DNA of 64,000 bases, from contig CM031616.1 in the NCBI GenBank assembly GCA_018398815.1, positions 65,380,373-65,444,372 of the forward strand. The letters are read 5' to 3'. The notes below the pieces were generated by a model. It saw only the letters and a list, made by a program, of their open reading frames with translations, was not told where the DNA came from and ran no database searches. Source of the stretch: Conus ventricosus (lineage: Eukaryota; Mollusca; Gastropoda; Neogastropoda; Conidae). This document shows positions 26,808 to 37,560 of the stretch, one piece after another (the stretch's first letter is position 1; every line of letters begins with the position of its first letter). Both the position numbers and the translations under genes were made by a program.

Positions 26808-26814
26808 ACAGTAG

Positions 26815-27482
26815 GAGTTCCTAGGTTTTGTTGTCGGAGGCGACACAAAGCAGCCGGAAAGAGGAAAGGTGGAGAAGATGATGAATTCAGAGAGACCAAA
26901 GACCAAAACAGAAGTCAGGAGTCTGCTAGGTTTTATTGGGTTCTATAGGGAGTTTGTTCCAAATTTTGCTGCAATCACGAGTCCTCTCAGTGATTTGGTC
27001 AAGGCAGGGAAACCGGCAGTGGTCGAATGGTCAGACGCTGCAGAGCAAGCACTGCAGACGGTGCTGGAAAGACTAGGTTCCCGTCCCATCTTGAAGCTAC
27101 CAGATATGTCCAAACCATTTTTGTTGCGGACAGATGCATCAGGTGGTGGGATAGGTGCAGTATTGTTACAGGAGCATGAAGGGGTCGAGTTTCCTGTGAG
27201 ATATGCTAGCAGGAAGTTGACAAAGTGTGAAGAAGGGTACGCAACGGTGGAGAAGGAGTGTTTAGCTGTCGTGTGGGCCGTGCAGAAGTTCCACAAATAC
27301 TTGTATGGGAAAGAGTTCGTGATAGAGACAGATCACCAACCACTCAAATTCCTGCAGGAGGCACAGCTGAAAAACAGCAGGGTTCTGCGTTGGGCAATGG
27401 CACTGCAGCCCTACAGGTACCGAGTGCAGTACATTCCGGTCGACAGAATGTCGGAGCTGACTATTTAAGCCGTGTAGTCTAG
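26815..27482 (+). pseudogene. E2 RT thumb and RNase H remnant (RT palm deleted)
   Basis: The piece starts at EFLGFVVGGDTKQPERGKV, the RT end, followed by KTEVRSLLGFIGFYREFVPN and the RNase H motifs LRTDASGGGIGAVL, YATVEKECLAVVWA and ETDHQPL. The RT fingers and palm, including the YxDD box, are absent between the integrase stop and this segment. Near 27437 one base is missing relative to E1 (attccggtcgac against attccaggtcgac), throwing the C-terminus VGADYLSRVV out of frame. Confidence 0.88.
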
Positions 27483-28051
27483 CAAGCTGCAACTCAGAGG
27501 AAGTCAGTCATATCCGGGGTGCTTTGTTGATAATATGTGTTGATGACAGTTATGTTGATTGGATATGGGTTCATTCCCAGTTGGCTATGGTCCATATTTT
27601 CTGTGTGAGACTGTTTATATTTTCTTTGTGAGATTTGTTCATGTAAATGTAGTTATGCTTGGAGCATACAGCCGCTTGTGTAGTAATGCATTAATTGCAA
27701 TGAGTGAGGATGGAGATTCCTCAGTGAAGTGTCATGGATCGTGATCATATTATATTGTGCTTTTCATAAGAATTGTGAAGAGAAGATGTGGCAAATCCGC
27801 AGGTAGGGGAACGGCATAAGTGCGCACAGAGGTCGTTATAAAATGAGTTGAAATAACGCAAGAGCGCACGTCAATGATAACTCATTGGAGTGGTATTCAC
27901 TAATGGTATATTTTATAATTTATAAACCGTTGGTTGTAAAGTATTTTCCAAACTTTGCGCGTGTAGCTGTGTGTCAGCAAATTCGGTTGTTGTCTTTTTT
28001 GTACCGTTGTTTTGAGACAATGCGGTGCACAGTCTTTTGCAAGGGGGAAAT
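27483..28051 (+). other. E2 3' untranslated region and polypurine tract
   Basis: About 570 bases separate RNase H from the LTR, with no gene in them. The polypurine tract aagggggaaat ends at 28051 directly before the TGTCACGG of the LTR. The corresponding E1 region is 30140-30690. Confidence 0.8.
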
Positions 28052-29467
28052 TGTCACGGTCAAAATTCAACACAACCAAAGTGTGGTCCGTCGCCGGCCA
28101 CTTCGACTGGACATAAGTCCAAACGCAGACATCTTGGCGCCACGTAGACCGGGCCCATGGTTCGGATCCGGCCAATTAAGCTTAGTGGAGAGGCTTCACA
28201 GAGACGGTACGATCCACCCAGACTGACTAAGCCGTTTTGACCGACGCCTCGATGTCTAGCGAGACGAGTCGTAGCGCCGGGCTCAGGCTCATCTAGCCAA
28301 TTTGTGGAACCAGCGTCATTGTTACTCAGACGTCGTGGCGCCTACCCAGACTCAGCTAGCCACTTTAGAGTGACCAGTGTCCACGACTTAAGCCACATGG
28401 CGCCAGTTAAGTAGGAAAGGGGGGAAGGTAGTGTGTGGTGGGGGTGAAATCTAGCTAATCAATTAGATGACCAATTGACCACCACAGAGAGTAAGGCGTG
28501 TCGGCGTGACTGTCATGATTTGAATATCCAATGGAATTAGAGGGAGATAACTTCGGGTGTCAGGGCGGTAAAAATACTGACCAATGGTACTCGCCCTTTT
28601 TCGACAGATCGGAACGAATAAAGAGGATGCGAGAGTGAGAGAACGGGGAACGAGGGGAGAACGAACAGAGAGAGAGAGAGGAGAGGTCTGAGTGTAATCT
28701 CTGAGGGGAGAAGAGCAGAGAGATGAGAGGAGGAGAGAAGAGAACCAAGTTGAGAGATTAGCATGAGATAGTCTGCAGAGGAAGGACTGAGGAGACATGT
28801 GGAGAGAGAGAGAGTTGCTAATTAATGAAGAAGAAAAGAAAGAAAAAAAAGAAAAGAAAAGCAACCATGTCCATTTGATAAGAGCAGACTAGAAGAGAGA
28901 GGGAGAGAGTGCAATGCGTTAATGCAGGAAGAAAGAAAGGAGAACAGATCGATGTTGATAGTCACTGTTCTATCTAAACCGGGGGTTCGACCTCATACTT
29001 GGCCAGCGCCACTTTCATCGGCAGTCCACCTGACCAACGCCAGCAGTCCAGCCTGACCGGTGCTAGCAGTCCAGCCTGACCGGTGCAAGCAGACCAACAC
29101 CAGTGCAGCAGTTGTGTCGTGTTGTGAAAGTGACAGTAAAAAGAAAAAAAAAGGAAAAGAAAAGACAGTGATTCGTGAATAGTTAAGATCACCTGGCCAG
29201 GTAAAGTAGAAATCTATTTATACCCGGGTTAGTTAATGATGTTTTAGATAAATGATTTTGTGAAGTTCAGGAAAGAGAGAATGTTTTATTTTATTTGATC
29301 CATATGCATTGATGTTTCTTTCTATGAGCATGTGTAGTAAAGTTATAGACTTTACTAGTGGTTTGATGTGACGAATGCATGATATATGAATGAGATTGTA
29401 AGCAAGCTGTGAGTGTGTTTGGGCTGTGCGCTAGTCCTTCCTCCACTGACATCACCCGAGGTTGACA
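28052..29467 (+). repeat. E2 3' LTR
   Basis: 1416 bp, TGTCACGG to GAGGTTGACA, preceded by a polypurine tract and followed by the target duplication cactg. It is nearly the same as the 5' LTR, which suggests a fairly recent insertion. Confidence 0.92.
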
Positions 29468-30138
29468 CACTGTCATGTCAGTGGGTCACGAGTCGCTCAT
29501 GGCGGGTCATCTCGGCACCAGCAAAACAGCTGACCGAATCTTTGATTATTTTCATTGGCCAGGGGCAATGGCAGACATAAAGCGGTTCTGCATGTCATGT
29601 GATGTGTGTCAAAGGTCAGCCACAAGAGGGGTGAAGAGGAAGGCGCCTCTTAAACATCCCCTTTAATTGACACACTATTCAGGAGAGTGGCTATTGATCT
29701 GATTGGCCCAATCTCGCCCTGTTCCAAAGGTGGCACAGGTATGAGACATGTAAGGTTGCAAGGGAAAGTTTGCAGGAGGCTAGGGTCGTTCAGAAGAAGC
29801 AATATGACAGGAAGGTGAGGAAGCAATCCCTCAAGGTGGGAGATCAAGTCCTGTTACTGCTTCCCACGGATCACAACAAGCTGCTGATGCATTGGAAAGG
29901 ACCATTCACAATCATTGAAAAGGTAGATCGGGATTACCGAATTGATGTGAATGGGAAACCAAAACTTTCCATGCGAATTTTCTCCGCAAATATATTCAGC
30001 GTGAGACTCAGCACAAGGTGCAGCTGAAAAACAGCAGGGTGCTGCGCTGGGCAATGGCACTGCAGCCCTACAGGTATCGAGTCCAGTACATTCCAGGTCG
30101 ACAGAATGTCGGAGCTGACTATTTAAGCCGTGTAGTCT
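29468..30138 (+). pseudogene. E1 integrase/RNase H remnant with two internal deletions
   Basis: It resumes at cactgtcatgtcagtggg, exactly where the left half of E1 stops. The zinc region (HESLMAGHLGTSKTADRIF) runs on through SATRGVKRKAPLKH without the E2 frameshift. At about 29742 it jumps from HRYE-like sequence straight to the integrase C-terminal part (KKQYDRKVRKQ). At about 30016 it jumps again to the RNase H end, finishing GADYLSRVV at 30138. The DDE core and all RT are lost. Confidence 0.85.
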
Positions 30139-30690
30139 AGCAAGCTGCAACTCAGAGGAAGTCAGTCATATCCGGGGGTGCATAGCTACTTTGTAAATAA
30201 AATGTGCTGATTACGGTGAGATTGAGTGGATATGGGTTCATTCCCATTTGGCTATGGTTCATATTTTCTTTGTGAGACTTGTTCATGTAAATGTAGTTAT
30301 GTTTGAAGCATACAGTCGCTTGTGTAGTAATGCACTGTTTGCGATAAGTGAGGATGGAGATTCCTCAGTGAGGTGTCATGGATCGTGATTATATTAGATT
30401 GTGCTTTTCATAATAGTTGTGAAGAGATGTGGCAAATCCGCAGGTAGGGGAATTGCATAGGTGCGCACAGAGGTTGTTATAAAATGAGTTGAAATAAGGC
30501 AAAAGCGCACGTCAATGATAAACCATTGGGGTGATATTTACTCGTGATACATCCTGATCATTTGTAAACCGTTTGTGTAAATAATTGTGCAAAAACTTGC
30601 ACGTGTAGCTGTGGTGTCAGCAAATTCGGTTGTCTTTTTGTACCGTTGTTTTGAGACAATGCTGAGCATAGTCTTTTGCAAGGGGGAAAT

Positions 30691-31453
30691 TGTCACGGAC
30701 AGAAAAAGAAAGACCGAAGTCGTGGTCAGTCGCCAGCCAGTTTGTTTGGACATAAGCTCCAACTCAAATATCCTGGTGTCCAGGCAGACGACTTAAGGTG
30801 TCGCGTCAGCCAATTAGGCACAGCAGAGAGGCTCACGGAAACAGCACTGTCCAGCAGACAAAGTGGCTGGACCGACGGATCAATATGTCTGGCCAGACGG
30901 GTCTCGGCGCCTGGGTCAGACAAAGACAGCCAATTTACGAGACCAGCGCAGACAGCCAAGTCGGACGTCGCCAGTTGAAGTAGGAAGGGGGAAAGCTATT
31001 GTGTGGTGGGGTAAAATCAAGCTAATTAATTAAATGACCCATTGACCACCACAGAGAGCAAGGCCAGTAGATGTGACTGTGACGGTTTGAACGTCCAATG
31101 GAATTAGAAGGGAGGTAATTTCGTTACAAGGGCGGAAAAATTCTGACCAATGGTACTCACCCTTTTGACAGATCGGAACGGGATAAGAAAGATGTGAGAG
31201 TGAGAGAAGAGGAAGGGGAGAACGAAAAACAGAGAGAGAGGAAGAGGTTCTGGGTGTAGGCTCTGACGAGAGAAGAGCAGAGAGATGAGGGGAGTGGAGA
31301 GAGCCGAGCTGAAGCATTAGCACCAGATAGAGTCTGCAGAGGAAGGACTAAGGAGAGATGTGGAGAGAGAGAGTTGCTAACTGATGAAGAGAAAAAAAAA
31401 AGAAAAGAAAAAAAGAAAGGAAAAGCAACCATGTCCATTTGATAGAGCAGACT

Positions 31454-31534
<81 letters not shown>

Positions 31535-32105
31535 CAATGCGTTAATGCAGGAAGAAAGAAAGGAGAACAGATCGATGTCTGATAGTCACTGTTCAATCTG
31601 AACCGGGGTTCGACCTCATACTTGGCCGCGCCACTTTCATCAGCAGTCCAACCTGACCAACGCCAGCGGTCTAACCTGACCAGTGCCAGCAGCCCAACCT
31701 GACCAGTGCCAGCAGTCCAACCTGACCAGTGCCAGCAGTTGTGTTGTGCTTGTGAAAGTGACAGTGAAAAGAAACAAAGAAAAAAAAAGAAAAGAAAAGA
31801 CAGTGATTCGTGAATAGTTTAAGATCACCTGGCCAGGTAAAGTAGAAATCTGTTTATACCCGGGTTAGTTAATGATGATTTAGATAAATGGTTTTGTGAA
31901 GTTCAAGGAAAGAGAGAATGTTTTATTTTGTTTGACTCCATATGCATTGATGTTTGGTTCTGTGATCATGTGTAGTAAAGTTATAGACTTTACTAGTGGT
32001 TTGATGTGACGAATGCATGATATATGAATGAGATTGTAAGCAAGCTGTGAGTGTGTTTGGGCTGTGCGCTAGTCCTTCCTCCACTGACATACCCCGAGGT
32101 TGACA
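30691..32105 (+). repeat. E1 3' LTR (variant U3)
   Basis: 1415 bp, beginning TGTCACGGACAG and ending GAGGTTGACA. A polypurine tract, agggggaaat, ends at 30690. The last 900 bases match the E2 LTRs well, but the first 300 or so are strongly diverged. It contains an expanded (GA)n at about 31458-31530 and four units of about 22 bp of the cctgaccagtgccagcag type at 31645-31740. Confidence 0.9.
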
Positions 32106-32199
32106 CTAACACAACAGCACAAAAGGCAACGGTTCGGGCAAATCAAAAGTAAAATGTACAAATTAAACAGTATCTCTGGTTTAAATGTTTGCGTGTCTG

Positions 32200-32504
32200 G
32201 CGTGTATACCTGTGCATGCTTGAATGTGTGTTAACCAGGTGTGTATGCCTCTCCATGCATGACGGTGTATCAACGTGTACACCTGTGCATGCGTAAAGAA
32301 GTATTAGCCCGGTAAAGAATTAGCCTGGTAAATATCATCTGCCTGTGCGTGAAAGTGTGCTAGCTTGGTGTGTATGCCTCTCCATGTCTGGCACTGTGTT
32401 AGCCTGGCGTGCATACATGTGCATTTGTGAAAAACTGTCAGCCTGACGTGTATATTTATCCATGTGTGAAGGTGTCCTACCCTAGTGTGTATGCCTGTGC
32501 GTGC

Positions 32505-32559
<55 letters not shown>

Positions 32560-32960
32560 TGTGAGTGTGTGAGTGTGAGTGTGTGTGTGAATTAGCCGAG
32601 TCTGTATATCTGTGTATGTGAAGGTGTGTGGGCCTGGCGCACATACCTGTATGCGCGTAAAGATACGTTAGCATGGCATGTGTACCTATGCATGCACGAA
32701 GAAGCGTTAGCCTAGTGTGTATACCTACCAATGTGAAAAGGTGTCGTAGCCTAGGGTGTATGCCTGTGTGTGCGCAAAGGTGTGTTTCCCGGGTGTGTGT
32801 GTGAAGGTGTGTTAGCCTGGTGTGTAAGCCTTTCCATATGTGCAGGTGTGTAAGCCTTAAGTATATACCTACTCATACGTGGTACATACGTGTCTACGCG
32901 TAAAAGTGTGTGAATTCGTTAGCATAGCACGTTTGCTCATCCGTGAGCATGTGTGGAGGT
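32200..32960 (+). repeat. Degenerate intronic minisatellite (tgttagcctggtgtgtat type), copy 1
   Basis: Units of roughly 35-45 bp carry variants of gttagcctggtgtgtatgcc and tgtgcatgcgtgaa. A (TG)n run at 32508-32580 is embedded. The same tract recurs in the matching introns at 40310-41100 and 50810-51430, so it was copied with the cassettes. Confidence 0.8.
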
Positions 32961-33224
32961 CTGTAGGTTTGTGGGCGTCCATGTCGCGTGTTCCTTCTAT
33001 CGTCCATGTCGCGTGTTCCTTCTATAAAGCGACAAAATATCATGACTACTTCACCTCCGCCTGTTCCACCATGTCTCTTTATCTTCACCCGTCCCTCAAC
33101 TTCTTTCAACCTTTCTAGTTTGCTTGAAAGCCTCGTTTTCGTTCAACGCCCGTCTTGCGCTGAAGTGAATGAAGATAAGTGATTGCTCGTTCATTTACGT
33201 TGTCCTGAGTGTTTTGTATCTTGC

Positions 33225-33258
33225 CTGAAGAAGACCTAGGAGGTCGAAACACGTCGTG
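33225..33258 (+). other. Hammerhead-like motif, copy 2
   Basis: It reads CTGAAGA, then GACC and GGTC around TAGGA, then GAAAC and ACGTC. This has the right order for the CUGANGA box, stem II and GAAA box, followed by a GTC. Surrounding sequence (about 33180-33300) matches 42775-42897. Confidence 0.35.
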
Positions 33259-33417
33259 TTTTGTCTTGTGACTCGTTTGTCTACGTTTTCTTGGCGGTTC
33301 GCTATTAATTACATTTAAAATTTCTTTCTAGAAAGGCCAGACACATCACGTCCTTTCTTGGTGATGCTCGGATAACTCTCTCTGACATTATCCCTCCTGA
33401 CCCCATCCACCCCTCAC

Positions 33418-34255
33418 CTTCTTCCATCCTCTCCAAAAAGGCTAGTGACGTCACATCCGTCCCAGGTGGTACTCGGATCCTCAGTCGCAGGAATGACGTG
33501 GGTTTGGGCTGCGGTGGCTCCGTGATGATCGAAGACAGTGACGCACTTCCTGACGCTGCAAATGAAGGCGTTGGAAACACAACAGAGCTTGCGCTACCTG
33601 AGGACTCCGGCAGTCGGCTGGTAGCCACAGGGGAGGGAGAGGGAGAGACCATGACATGAGATGACGCTACGTCTGCAGTGGGAGATAGAGTGGGAGGTGC
33701 TGATTGCCGTGAGGACGAACTAAACACTGAATCCCCAGAAGGCGAAGACTGCACTGGTTCTGGCAAAGAACTCGTCACTGAAAGCTGGGGAACCATGGTA
33801 TGCATGCTCGTTGTCACAGAAACCAGCCCTGAGGACTGGAACAAATCAGAAGCACTAGAATGTACGGAATCTGTCAAAAATGGCCATGTTGATAACTCTG
33901 GAAACACAGACTGTTCTGAACTACCAAGGATGCTTTGGCTGAAACTCGTGGATGAAGCGAACGTTTGAAAAACCGATGACTCGTCGTGCTGGCTCTCTGT
34001 GGGAACCCTCGGTGACCTTGTCAGTGACGATCTATGGACACTGGTTGGGACGATATTGCTGACTAAAGTGGAGTAAGAAGCGGTGTCGGCCGTGTGTACA
34101 CCGATGACCGATTCAACAGGCGCCGTGCTACTTTCTAGTGGTGACTGGTCAATCGTAGACAATGATGCTGATGGTGTCATTATTGGCATTGTCGACATCA
34201 TGATAGACGGTGTCATGTTTGCCGACCCTGTTATCGCCTCAACATCTGATATGAC
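33418..34255 (-). CDS. Exon C4: mucin linker (838 bp)
   Basis: The acceptor is cctgaa on the plus strand (ttcag on the minus) before 34255, and the GTGAGG donor follows 33418, phase 0 in and phase 1 out. It encodes about 279 residues: VISDVEAITGSANMTPSIMM, then a Ser/Thr/Pro-rich O-glycosylation-type linker (SSGSASSVVFPTPSFAASGS), then SFLRLRIRVPPGTDVTSLAF and LERMEE. The frame is open throughout. It carries the NMT sequon shared by the tandem C exons. The next exon downstream is A4, 14 kb away across the Gypsy nest. Confidence 0.88.
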
Positions 34256-34495
34256 CTGAAACACATTTAGATATGATGTTAATGTAACAGATTAATAAAT
34301 AGGCAGACAGAGAAACTGACAGATAGAAAGATCGCTCAATCAGTAGGTTGATAGACAGCTGGATTGCATTTCGGTTGACTGATAAAGACAGATATAGATA
34401 GAAAGAAACAGAGAGATAGCTAGGTAGATAGATAGATAAATACACAGGTAGATAGACATACACAGACATATAGATATGTATGTATGTATGTGGTG

Positions 34496-34591
<96 letters not shown>

Positions 34592-34731
34592 GCGCGCGCG
34601 CGTGTGTGCACATATTTGTAGATATGTTTCTGTGTGCATCTACTTGTTTTCAGGCATAATATGAGCGTGAACTTTGGTACGTCTTCAAAGCTGGAGTGAA
34701 TAAAAGGACACTGACAGCATAGTTCAACACA

Positions 34732-34791
<60 letters not shown>

Positions 34792-34824
34792 TTCCATAAC
34801 TATTCAAGTATCTGTATGACCATC

Positions 34825-34883
<59 letters not shown>

Positions 34884-34971
34884 GTATGTGTGTGTGTGTG
34901 AGAGAGAGAGAGATAGAAAGAGAGAGAGAGAGAGGAGAGAGAGAGTAAGTGTGCGCGCATGTGTGTGTGTG

Positions 34972-35003
<32 letters not shown>

Positions 35004-35007
35004 TGTA

Positions 35008-35043
<36 letters not shown>

Positions 35044-35202
35044 TGTGTGTGTGCGCGCGCGCGAGAGTGCATGTGAATGTTGAGAGAGGGGGAGGGGTGC
35101 AGACCAGGGCAGAGGAAGGAACAGAAGGGTAAGCATACAATCATGCGAACAACCAACTAACACATGAACCAAGAAAGGACTAAAAACCCCACATGAACCT
35201 AC
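34256..35202. other. Intron B4/C4: dense microsatellites
   Basis: Short GATA-like runs at 34385-34460 are followed by (TG)n(CG)n at 34495-34608, (CA)n at 34735-34790, and (TG)n/(GA)n/(TGCG)n at 34829-35060. No gene. Confidence 0.9.
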
Positions 35203-35355
35203 CGGCACCCCCAGCAGGGCGCTCATCTCGTCCCTGCTCAGAGACTGCAGAGTCTGCAAGGCTGTTGTCACGTCTATCACCTCCCCATCCTCGGTCTTCA
35301 GCAAGAAGTCCAGCGTTGTCTCGCCGCTCTGGTCATCTTTCGTCACGTCCACAAT
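35203..35355 (-). CDS. Exon B4 of modular mucin gene
   Basis: 153 bp with a cttgcag acceptor and a GTAGGT donor, phase 0 at both ends. It encodes IVDVTKDDQSGETTLDFLLK, TEDGEVIDVTTALQTLQSLS and RDEMSALLGVP. The predicted order is strand, acidic hairpin (KTEDGE), then helix (TTALQTLQSLSRDEMSALLG), with the final strand supplied by the next C exon. Every base is identical to exon B3 at 43234-43386. Confidence 0.9.
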
Positions 35356-35416
35356 CTGCAAGCAAAACAGAAAAGACTTTTATTCCCCTCGTTTATGTGG
35401 AGGAGGAGGAAAAAGC

Positions 35417-35447
<31 letters not shown>

Positions 35448-37379
35448 ACTGACAAGAAGAAGAAGAAGAAGAAAAGAAGAAGAAGAAGAAACAAAAAGAA
35501 GACGAAGAAGATGAAGAGGAAGTGGAAGAAGACGAAAAAGAAGATTTTCTCCTGCTGAATAGAGTACCGCTTGTCTGTCAGCATGTTTGCTAACTTTGGC
35601 AACCATGTGTGTGACTGGGCCAGTACGGAACTACAGTACGGAACTTGGGCCTTTTCTGTTTTTACTGTCTGCTGCAATATCACAATAAAGGGAGAGGTGG
35701 GAGCATAAAATATGAAGCCAGACTGTGAAATGTTGAAAGGATTAATAGCAAGAACTCTGGAGTCTGGTCTGCGCGCAACATATCTGAAGAACTGATAATT
35801 AACTCTTGAAGCAAACAAATCAACATCTGGGTCAAATTCCAGGATTGTTAGACCTGCTTCAGCCGATTAACATTAAGTTGCCATTCAGCATCAAGGTTTA
35901 TGCTGTTAGATTTTTCTTTACCAATCACATTTTCATTCCCTGGCACGTAAGCTGCTGATAGCCAAATATTTCTTTCAACACAAAAATCCTAAATATTTTT
36001 CACAACAGGATTACAGCTTCTCGAAACTTGCCCCATGTTACTCATGTAACACGATGATAGTGTTATCCATCATCAGTCTAATGTGAACACTCTTTCAATC
36101 AATAGCGAAAGATTACAACGACAGCAGTTCTGCTTTCACTTCTGATAAACTGATGTGCAATTTCTCTCCACTGTACCTGTCCTGCCTGGCTCAATGGAGC
36201 ATCCCCTTCAAATAAGTGATGCATCAGAAAAAAATGACAAGTTCTGGTTCCACATGGGAGGGTTCACCAAATTGTGTGAAACCACAACATTTTGTTTCCA
36301 CCCACAACATTTCTTGTTTATCTTCATTGCTAAATTGAACTGTTTCTTCATTGTCTCCCTCATTTTCCCCAAGTGCTGCAGTTTTGTCCCTCTCCGTGTA
36401 CCTGTACCACAATGGTCTACACAACACTCTATGAAAATCATCAATAATCATCCTTACGACTTTTGCAAGTTCTCTAACTGAACAGTAATTGAACCAGTTG
36501 TTTGACCGTTGTCAGGATCTTCTCCTAAATGTCTCTGTCATTCTAATAGAGTTAATAATAATCCCTATGCATGTAATTTTTTGAGAAGATATAAGCACAG
36601 ACTTATCTAGGTGTACTATAAACAGCACACTCCAACGAATTTCGCCCACAAAACATTGCATTATTTATGAAAATAGTAGAAAGATGCCCTATCTGAACAA
36701 GAAATGCCCAAACAGGCCTCATCAGCTAATGTGAATGACCTTGGAAAGCGTGCTCATCCATTTGGAAAAGCAGTTGCTTAATACAATTTCCCTTGCCATT
36801 GGAACAAGAAGATTTTTTCAAGTCTTCATGCAGGAGAACTGAACAGTAAGCATCCTTCAGATCAAGAGATGTAAACCAGCTTTGTGTGGTTACGAGAATC
36901 AAATCATCCCACAAGCGTTCCACCGAAAAATGATCACGCACACTTTGATTCGGCTGTTTAAAGTTGGCGATCTTCTGAGTTTATTATCTTTGATCTCACA
37001 AAAAGTGACGAAACAAATTCAACTTCTGAATTCACATTAGTCACCAAAGCTATAACTTTTCATTTAATGATGAACGTAATTTTTTGTAAGAGCCAAATTT
37101 TCTTTTTGTACAGGAACTCAAGCGCGTGTGTTTCAAGGAAAGTTAATGCACATACTTTTCCTTCCATGACGTGCACATTCCAGACCTGTTTTAGTTAAAC
37201 ACAGTTCTATGCTCAAGACAAATGTTTACCGTTCCCTCTATAAATTACATCACTCGGGTTGTGTAAAACAAGTGTAAAAAATTATACAGGATTAACAGTA
37301 TAATATACGAAACACAAACGTGTAAATAAGCAAGTTCATGGACACTAATTATTATGTGTACCAAATATTTTAGCCTCAC
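35356..37379. other. Intron A3/B4
   Basis: A (GAT)n then (GAA)n tract occupies 35415-35546, about 60 nt upstream of the B4 acceptor on the minus strand. The remaining 1.8 kb is homologous to the intron at 43700-45957 (for example cagaaaaa/cagatgaaa..tgacaa near 36225 and 45165). No gene was recognised. Confidence 0.8.
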
Positions 37380-37465
37380 CTGTGCATCAACCTGGTCTGC
37401 CTGCCTCTTTCGTCGCCTGCCCGTCTGTTGTTTTCTCAGTGCAGCCAGGTACATTTGTTTTAAGG
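37380..37465 (-). CDS. Exon A3 of modular mucin gene
   Basis: 86 bp with a ctacag acceptor and a GTGAGG donor. After the G from C3 it reads ALKQMYLAALRKQQTGRRRK and then RQADQVDAQ. It carries the basic RRRKR-Q site. It differs from A4 mainly in the second residue. A (GAA)n tract, (TTC)n on the coding strand, begins 42 nt upstream of the acceptor. Confidence 0.88.
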
Positions 37466-37506
37466 CTGTAGACAGATTGATCCACACACATGTTTGATTT
37501 CAACGA

Positions 37507-37560
37507 CAAGAAGAAGAAGAAGAAGAAGAAGAAGAAGAAGAAGAAGAAGAAGAAAAACAA
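37507..37560. repeat. (GAA)n tract upstream of A3
   Basis: A near-perfect run of gaa units, ending in AAC repeats. On the coding strand it is a pyrimidine-only tract beside the 3' splice site of A3. Confidence 0.9.

Larger units (their letters stand above)
22010..29467 (+). mobile_element. Inner Gypsy element E2 (Gmr1-like order), 7.46 kb
   Basis: Two LTRs (22010-23431 and 28052-29467) flank gag, protease, integrase and RT/RNase H on the plus strand. The target duplication cactg is at 22005-22009 and 29468-29472, so E2 inserted into E1. Integrase lies before RT/RNase H, which is the reverse of ordinary Ty3/Gypsy order and typical of Gmr1-like elements. Its coding sequence is nearly intact through integrase. 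Most of RT is deleted and two one-base frameshifts are visible, so it is non-autonomous. Confidence 0.9.
19816..32105 (+). mobile_element. Old Gypsy element E1, split by a nested element of the same family
   Basis: The 5-bp repeat ctaac occurs at 19811-19815 and 32106-32110, with element ends TGTCA and TTGACA. E1 consists of 19816-22004 (leader, gag, start of protease/integrase spacer) and 29468-32105 (integrase pieces, RNase H end, 3' region, LTR). Both halves are interrupted at the same pol site, gtga-cactg-tcatg. Its 5' LTR is reduced to about eight bases (TGTCAACC) directly before the atttattggcg leader. Many single-base indels break gag, and two deletions remove the core of integrase and all RT. 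It is inactive. Confidence 0.85.

Noticed and set aside
33678..33968. Plus-strand 96-codon ORF repeated at 41608 and 46945
   Set aside because: It is the antisense shadow of the mucin C exons, which have splice sites and frame conservation on the minus strand.
35193..35558. Plus-strand ORFs over exon B (PAPPAGRSSRPCSETAES), repeated at each B exon
   Set aside because: Antisense of exon B; the minus strand has acceptor, donor and conserved protein.
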